A DNA stretch of 64,000 bases from Hydractinia symbiolongicarpus (taxonomy: Eukaryota > Cnidaria > Hydrozoa > Anthoathecata > Hydractiniidae): contig NC_079877.1 in the NCBI RefSeq assembly GCF_029227915.1, forward strand, positions 28,855,851-28,919,850, read 5' to 3'. A program made the position numbers and the translations under genes. Below the pieces are notes generated by a model. The model was not told the DNA's origin. It ran no database searches and was given only the letters and a program-made list of their open reading frames with translations. Below, one piece after another: positions 56,929 to 64,000 of this stretch (positions within the stretch are counted from its first letter, which is position 1; every line of letters starts with the position of its first letter).

Positions 56929-59900
56929 ATGTCGAACAATGCGAAAACTAAGGAAAAGAATAAGAGTAAAGGAATAGGCAATTTGTTTGGATTGCATAGG
57001 AAAAGTAAAAGGTCTCAAAATGAAAACAAGGCAAACAAAAATGGTGACAAAAATGATAAAAAGGAGGAAGAAAGTAATAGACATTTACACGTCGGTTATA
57101 ATGATGTTGTCAAAGAAAAAGTTGAAGATGTCAATAAACTAACAAATGGTGAAGCAAATTTTTCGATTAAACCAATCACACCGATTACATTAATAAAGCA
57201 TAAAAAGGCTGTTATTTTGAATCATAAATTCACAAATTCTTCTGATTCTCTCCCTGATGTGGATAAGACATCGACTAAATTAAAAAATGGCACATTACCA
57301 AACAACACAGAAGAACGAGTGTTGCATGTTCCACAGAGTTTTCAACAACCGATTAATACAACTTTAACGGTAAACCCGCAGCCAGCTATGATTCCGATGG
57401 AGATACGACAGATAAAAAAGTCGCCGATTGTTCTACGTCAAATTGATGTACGTAGATCATACGAAAAACATTTAGCAACGCCAATTTGTCAACAAAGCCG
57501 CCCATCTACTTCCGCGCAGGAACAGAAACACAAAAATTTAAATGAACCGCCGACGATATTGTTCTCAGGTAACACGTCAGAACTTATGCATGAAGAATTT
57601 ATTACAGTTGCAGAGGACAATAACGATTTTAAAGATGGAAAACTAACAGACAGAACATACGAGAATAACTTACACACTGCATCAACATGCGAACTTACTG
57701 AATCCAGTAGCAGCAATTTCTCAACAAATATTGAAGATGATCTTTTACATACTAGAAAAAAGGAAATAGAAAATGATAATGCTGCCCACATAATAGACTC
57801 TTCTGTGAATGTTCCTTTAAATGATGGAATTAAGTTTCATACTGATCACAATAACAATACACAAATAATCGCTTCACATAGTAAGAAAATTGATAATAAT
57901 GTTACATCACATGATGATACTCTCAATACAATGAAACCAAAAGAAAAAAGATTCAATCTTGAAATGCTGGATATATCGGTGACTTTAGGTAAGCACAAAA
58001 AATTTGCTGTAAATTTATGAGCATGTCAACACTGCTCATTCACGGGTCCAGTCTCTCGCCACCAAAACCATTACCACGGGCTACCATCATGTTGTGAGAA
58101 AGAGGTTATATTTCTTTTTCGTTTTTTGTTCAATGAGACGTTGCATTAGCTAGTTTGGAGAAATCATAGTTGCTTTTTGGTACTAAGAAATCACTGGTTT
58201 AAGCAATATTCTGTATTTGAATTTATTATAGTGGTGCTATTGTAGTTACATGGAGGGTTAGGAGCTAGTGATAGGCAGCTAGGAGAGGGAAAAAATCTTA
58301 TACTTTGAATTGTGCATTCATCGGCTGTGCAAATACTTACAATGATTCCAGTGGAAAGAGAATAATTTTTATAGCATTCAATGATATTATAAAGAAGATG
58401 TTAAGGTCCGTTAGGATGGTTATGAACGAGGATGACAATATTCTTAAATTATATATAAGCCATACATTTATCCCTATCTTCTCTGATACATTTAATATTT
58501 CCAGGAACGGGGACATTTGGTAGAGTGTTTCTTGCAGAGGAAGACGACAAAAAACACAATGGCAGCGAAGTTGTGTATGCAATTAAGGTTATGCGCATCA
58601 AAGATATCATAAAGTTGAATCAAGTTGAGCATGTAAACAGTGAAAGAAAAATCTTGCAACTTACTGATCACCCGTTTATAGTAAAATGGTAAGCAGATTA
58701 TCTTCTAGAAACATTAGAATTTGTCACATAAGCTCACATTGATCTAAAAATAAACCACACCTAGTCTTCTCCATAATAACAGCCGTCGTCCGTCTGTCTC
58801 TCCGCGGACCCCCGCTGAGTTAGAAAATGATGTTACGGAAACACGAATATCAAATGCGATATATTTTTATCCACTTTGTTGCGACGGGTAAATTTAAAGG
58901 ACGAGCGAACGCAACGGGCAACCCCATGGATTTTTCCACGGGCTAACGACTAGTATAATAATAATAGCCGTCGTCTGTCTGTTTGTCTGTCTGTTACGGA
59001 AACACGAAATGCGATAATTAAAGGACGGGTGACCCCGTTGATTTTTCCACGGGCTAACGACTAGTCTCTATAATAATAGCCGTCGTCTGTCTGTTCGTGC
59101 GTTTGTTTGTCTGTATGTTACCGAAACACGAAATGCGATATATAAAAGACGGGCGACCCCGTGGATTTTTTCACGGGTTGACGACTAGTCTTTGAATGAA
59201 CAAGTATGTTCCAACTATTTTTAGTTTTTAGTTTTTTTTAGAGGGAAAGGGGGAACAATTAAAAAAATCTCAACAATATAGCACAAAATACGAAATTTTG
59301 TATGTCACAGAGGATGTAACTTGGCAAAAAATTTAAACATGGATTTATGGTGACTGCCTTATTACATGATCAAAAATGAATCTAGGGTTAGATAAAAAAA
59401 ACTGAGAAACTAAATATCTTAACACAAGAAAAAATACTTGATATTCAACCACAATCCTCCATAACATACAAAAATATTTCGTTATTTCTTCCTAGAATAA
59501 AGCATTCGTTTCCCTAAAGGGAAAACACAAAACTTTCATCCCAAATAAGCACGCATGTAGCATGTTTAATTTTTAATGTTTAATTTGTTTAATTTTTACT
59601 TCTTCTTTTAGCTTTTGGACTTATCGAGATGAAAAATGCTTATATATGCTGTTTGAATACGTCCCAGGTGGAGAACTGTTTACATATTTGCGTGAAAAAG
59701 TTCGATTTTCTGCAAGCGACACACTCTTCTACGTTGCTGAAATTATTTCTGTGTTGGAGTATCTCCACGAAAGAGATATTGTGTATCGCGATTTGAAACC
59801 AGAAAACTTGCTCATTGATAACGAAGGTCACCTGAAGTTCACAGATTTTGGTTTCGCTAAAATTTTACATGACACGTAAGTACGCTTTTTAACGCGGAGA

Positions 59901-62304
59901 AAAAAATCTAAAATATTTTTGTGTGAAATAACATTTGCACTCTAAAAATAAGGGAAAAGATGCCTTACCTCATAATTTTGATGCATAGTGTTTTTGTTAT
60001 CTAAGAGTAGAATATTTTGTTGCACTTGGTGCGCCATTGCTGACGTCCATTTTCATATTTTTTTGCAGCACCTGCCATAAATAATGAGCTCTTGTATATT
60101 CAACACAGCAGATTTTAACATAAGTTTTAAGGGAAATGGTTAACTTGAATAAGGAGAAGTACCAAATAACAAAGATCTACAAGGCTTTCCAGGGTAACAG
60201 GAATTCGTTCGAATATGTGTACCGTGGAATATATTGTCTTATCATTCTATCACTATCATGGCTATCGTAATGAAATAATTATTTTCTCGGTATTTTTTAA
60301 TGAAACCTGATGAAGAAAGATAACATATTTTCTATCACTAGGTAAATTCCACTCATGCAAGAAAAAAACCAAGAAACTTTTTGCATGGTACTATGTCTCT
60401 TTAATCGCTTTAACATCAAATCCGATTTGATTGGTTTAAATATAGTCTCGCGTGATTTTAATACATGATTAGTGTTGATTAATCCTCTTAAAGTGATGAA
60501 TGACAAATTGTCAATTTAGTCCTGGTATGCCAGATGTAATATCAACCTCGTTTTCATGTTTCATGCATTACAAAATCAGGACAGATTCTTTGGCTTGTAA
60601 TTAAAGAACATAAACATAAAACTCTTGACACTCAACCTCGTTCCCAGCGCCTGTTGTCTCTTTTTCATATCGGGACGACGAGGTATCGCCGTTTCGAAGT
60701 TGGAAAAAATACAAGATGTCCTAAGGACGAGGTTGCTTGACACTATCATTTCTTCCACTTGTGCTATTTCTCCCGCTTTATTCTGACAGCAAAAAAAAAA
60801 GAGTTTGGGAATAAAGTTGTTTTTTTAGGAAAAAAACTTTCTTGGAATACATTGTGTGTATATGTACTAAAAATATTTTTAAAAAGTTTGTGGAGTTCAA
60901 TATGTTGATTTTGTAGGACATGGACGTTATGTGGAACACCTGAATACCTTTCTCCAGAAGCGATTCAAGGGAAAGGACATGATTACACGTGTGATTGGTG
61001 GGCCCTGGGTATACTTACATATGAAATGTTAGTAGGGTAAGGTTTCAACGATTCGTTGTTTGTTTATTACCTTGTATTTATTTATATTCATGATTTTTAA
61101 TTAGGGATAATTTTGTTTCACATTTTGTTTTACTTTATATATAAATATTCGACTGTATTTCTGTTATGGCTTACATCATGTGACAGAGATTGACGTATAG
61201 CCATAACACCATAATGTTTTCTCTTTCTCTCTAATGCCCATTTTCTTTTAGAGAAGCTCCATTTGTGGATGATCACCCTTTTGGTTTATATGAGAAAATA
61301 CTTGCATGCCACATATGTTGGCCATCATACCTTAAAAACACAGAACAAATGTAAGCGAAGTTGATCTATTTTTGTTTTTGTTTTTTTTAAAAAAGAAATT
61401 GTTCATAAATGTCCACTAAAGAACACCAATGTTTTCGAAATAAATATTTTTTTATTGGCCGGCTTAATTACGAACTCGAGAAAGTTTTTGAAATTTACTG
61501 ATGCTATCCAATTTTGTCATCCATTTAGCATCCATTTAGGTTTTGATAAAACATGAATTTTACTGTACCTATTTAACTATTTTTCTTTATTTTTTTTATA
61601 AGTAATTCAAAATTCTGGCTAGGGCTGTTATTTAAGTTTCTCTCTTTTACAGACTGAGCTGACTGCTATTAGGAAGACCAAATTGACGCGTTGTTAGCAC
61701 TCTTATTAAGGTTAATGCGCCAGATTTAGTCTTTTTTGTGTGGAACTCAACTTTCTGTACACGATATTTCTTAGAAACTAAAAAAATGTTCACTTTAAAA
61801 TTCCAGTTTACGCCGTAATTCCGTCCTCTTTCGTCATTTCTATGTAACACGTGTTTTTGTCATTTTAAGGGATTTTATTTCAAAGCTTGTCGTAGTGGAG
61901 AGAAGTAACAGGCTCGGAAAGGGTCAGGTGAGAAAAATATTCAAATCAAAGCGAATACAACAAAACAAACAAACAAACAAAACTGAATGAATATAAAATA
62001 ATGATACTGTTTAGAATGGAAGTGATGATGTAAAAAAGCATACTTGGTTGCGATACATCAACTGGAATGATGTATATTACAGAAGGCTAAAAGTAATACT
62101 TTTGATCAACTATTTAGGGAGATACTGATCTTCACTAATCGCTAAATATGAAATAATTTTGTTCTTTAGCCTCCAATCCTCCCAAAAGTGGCATTTAATA
62201 GCGATACAAGTAATTTCGATGACTTTGATGAGGACTGGGAACTAAGAAGTTGCCATGACGTCACAGTACAAGAAAGAAACAAGTTCATTGAATGGGATAC
62301 ATGA
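56929..62304 (+). CDS. PRKX: PRKX/PKA-like AGC serine/threonine kinase with long N-terminal extension
   Basis: Exons 56929-57988, 58505-58688, 59612-59875, 60917-61036, 61252-61350, 61870-61927, 62015-62092 and 62170-62304 join in phase to 665 residues. Residues 1-350 are Lys/Asn-rich and probably disordered, starting with a basic [10 protein letters not shown] stretch. The kinase domain shows the glycine loop GTGTFGRV (354-361), VAIK-type Lys (YAIK, K381), helix C Glu (about 400), YRDLKPEN (D475), DFG (D493) and [12 protein letters not shown], with Ser for the usual Ala in APE. FxxF is lacking, but the C-tail [10 protein letters not shown] followed by NKFIEW resembles PRKX tails. It phosphorylates Ser/Thr after basic residues and may bind PKA regulatory subunits; both follow from the family. 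Intron 2 carries Helitron-like repeats and intron 3 a MITE. Confidence 0.9.
58766..58953 (+). mobile_element. Helitron-like non-autonomous copy 1
   Basis: Begins TCTCCATAATAACAGCCGTC and ends with a CCATGGATTTTTCCACGGG-type hairpin, then GCTAACGACTAG before T. Terminal hairpin plus CTAG is the Helitron 3' signature. Confidence 0.6.
58955..59064 (+). mobile_element. Helitron-like non-autonomous copy 2
   Basis: A shorter tandem copy, from ATAATAATAATAGCCGTCGT to CCACGGGCTAACGACTAG. It lacks most of the middle present in copy 1. Confidence 0.6.
59065..59187 (+). mobile_element. Helitron-like non-autonomous copy 3
   Basis: TCTCTATAATAATAGCCGTC at the start, the hairpin CCGTGGATTTTTTCACGG near the end, and GACTAG at the tip. 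Head-to-tail with copies 1 and 2. Confidence 0.6.
60633..60735. mobile_element. 103-bp MITE with 9-bp target duplication
   Basis: CAACCTCGTTCCCAG on the left and GGACGAGGTTG on the right form imperfect terminal repeats. The 9 bases CTTGACACT occur directly outside both ends (60624-60632 and 60736-60744). A 9-bp duplication points to a Mutator-like transposase. Lies in intron 3 of the kinase gene; tips of related copies occur near 6050, 21489 and 31505. Confidence 0.8.
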
Positions 62305-63607
62305 TGACATTGTAAAAGTGAGACATGCTCTTATGTTTCCAAGTGAAATTACGTTGTTGTTGTTGCTAAGTAATGTGGTTGTTAAGGTCTGCTGTTATGC
62401 CGTCTTATCGTTGACATGATTTTTAAGACATTACAGTTTGTACCAAACATGCTAAATCAATATATAAATATATACATATATACACTTTATTGTAAGTGTG
62501 AACATGGTTTTTCTCTTATTTTTATTGTCAGTAAATAGAAGAAGAATAAATAGAAGAATTTGATTGTGGTGGTGATTCTTTCAATCTACCCTAAACTTTT
62601 TTAACTTAAATCTTTTTGTGATTCGAGCCGTTAAGAATGTTGAAATTTTATAATTTTTTAGGATTTTTGATAACTTTTTTATTTTCCCATCGGCTGAGAT
62701 GATGTTGTGGTGGAAAACTTGAGCTTTGTAATTGCTGGTTTGATTCTTCACCCCGGATATCAGCTTGCAACGTTGCGCATGCTCGAGTTTTACTACGGCC
62801 TCCTCCACAAGTGTGTAAATTGTGGAGACTTTGAATCTATCTATATGGACACAAAATGTATTTCGCAATCTCTGGTGTAGAGCTTCGAGATTTTGCACAC
62901 CTTGAAAGAACTTCTAAAAGAGTACGACAGAGACGTAAAAAGATTGGTTGTGACGGACAAGTATTAAAGTCGTACAGATGACCTGTTAAACCGGAAGTCA
63001 TAAGTGTTCGGATGATTATTCTCACAGCTCTTTTACTTTGTGAAACTTGCAAAGTATGTCTAAGAAACAGAACGCTAGGTCTTGGTACATGAACGCCTTA
63101 AAAGGAAATAAAGATGCTAGGAAAAACACAATCTAACGGGAATGAAATGCAGAGCATGATGAATCCTGTTCATAACGAGTTTGTAGAGGCGTCCAGGAGG
63201 ATTGCAGGTAGAACATCGTCTTCTTTTTTTCCATTGGGGCAATTAGTGCACTTCCTTGAAGCTTAACGTATATCGAAACACTTAATGCACATTATCCAGT
63301 GCATTGACTCACCCTAAAAGAGTACCCACAATTTGCTGGACAGTCTATAACTCTAAGGACACTGTGTAAATCCTCTCGACTAGCTTAGATTGCTCGTAAA
63401 AAACAGCCAAAGCACTACCTGCGCATGTAGTCAGTTTCTGTTTTGTAAAAATCGTGCAAGATCTACAGAAAAACATACAGGAAGACCCCATTTTTAGAGA
63501 ATCGGTACCATCGGACTCATGACTAAGAGGTCGTGGGTTTGTTCCCCAGGTTGTTGTCTAGATGCATGTTTTTCTGCACGTTCCTTTCATAAACAATATA
63601 ATGACAA
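62305..63607. other. 3' flank of kinase gene and intergenic sequence
   Basis: AATAAA at about 62545 may be the kinase poly(A) signal. Minus-strand frames at 62581-63052 are short and featureless. No supported gene. Confidence 0.45.
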
Positions 63608-63797
63608 CTAGTTGTTAGCCCGTGGAAAAATCCACGGGGTCGCCCGTCGCGTTCGCTCGTCCTTTAAGTTTACCCATCGCAACAAAGTGGATAAAAATAT
63701 ATCGCATTTGATATTTGTGCGCATTTTAAAAATTTCGTGTTTCCGTTACGGGACGCCGCTTTCGCGGACACAGACACACGACGGCTATTATTAAAGA
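63608..63797 (-). mobile_element. Helitron-like non-autonomous copy 4 (inverted)
   Basis: On the minus strand it starts TCTTTAATAATAGCCGTCGT and ends CCGTGGATTTTTCCACGGGC, TAACAACTAG. It matches copy 1 closely in the GCGATATATTTTTATCCACT and ACGAGCGAACGC parts. Confidence 0.6.
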
Positions 63798-64000
63798 GAT
63801 ATAGCCATATTTTTTTCTGCAACAAAGAATAATTTCATAACCAAAGGTAACAAGCATACCAATAGAATCCGTGACCTAAAAGGGACATTTAATTTTCATT
63901 TTAAAATAAAAACAAATTTCAATTTTTTTATCAATTTTTCTTTTTTAATTCAATACAAAAAGAAAATTTAAACTCAATTTTCGTTTTTCGTTTGCAAATC

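Noticed and set aside
63500-63550. tRNA-like text (GGTCGTGGGTTTGTTCCCC)
   Set aside because: The B-box has a mismatch and no acceptor stem pairs; not called a tRNA gene.

Overview
The window is AT-rich animal genomic DNA with spliced genes (GT-AG introns), dense short DNA transposons, frequent GCTAGC-type repeats and a large decayed Polinton. A DSL-domain Notch ligand and a PRKX-type kinase make it metazoan. The Polinton type, a BAHD-type acyltransferase and an integrase/HECT transposon fit a cnidarian, most likely a hydrozoan; this assignment is inference, not a database match.

Layout. 1-4512: a DNA transposon (left tip outside the window) with NotI-palindrome-rich terminal inverted repeats, a DDE integrase gene (+) and a convergent HECT ubiquitin-ligase-like gene (-). 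4513-9737: intergenic. 9738-16933: an eight-exon gene for a type I membrane protein with signal peptide, MNNL-like region, DSL domain, one TM helix and a short tail, but no EGF repeats; its introns hold minisatellites and two short inverted-repeat elements. 18581-19906: an intronless BAHD-family acyltransferase (-). 19907-31584: gene-poor, with a diverged satellite-like array, a 5'-truncated LINE and a 972-bp TTAA-flanked element.

31585-46071: a 14.5-kb Polinton/Maverick with about 440-bp terminal inverted repeats. It carries a broken protein-primed DNA polymerase B, packaging ATPase, probable major capsid protein, BRO-N-type protein, a coiled-coil/hydrophobic protein, several small proteins and two genes of DUF4116-like repeats. 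No integrase or adenain-type protease was found. Two regularities stand out. Six perfect or near-perfect hairpins sit directly after stop codons, and an AATAAA-containing AT motif lies within about 15 nt upstream of many start codons. Together they look like an element-specific transcription code with very short 5' leaders and hairpin 3' ends, as known for giant viruses. The inverted repeats also give the polymerase gene and the repeat-protein gene at the other end the same promoter and the same N-terminal module.

46397-47845: a defective Tigger/pogo element inserted into an older dispersed repeat. 50272-51621: a two-exon four-TM protein with an Asn-rich tail. 56929-62304: an eight-exon PRKX-like AGC kinase with a roughly 350-residue disordered N-terminal extension; its introns hold tandem Helitron-like copies and a MITE with a 9-bp target duplication. 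The host genes (Notch ligand, acyltransferase, tetraspan protein, kinase) are unrelated in function and separated by repeats.
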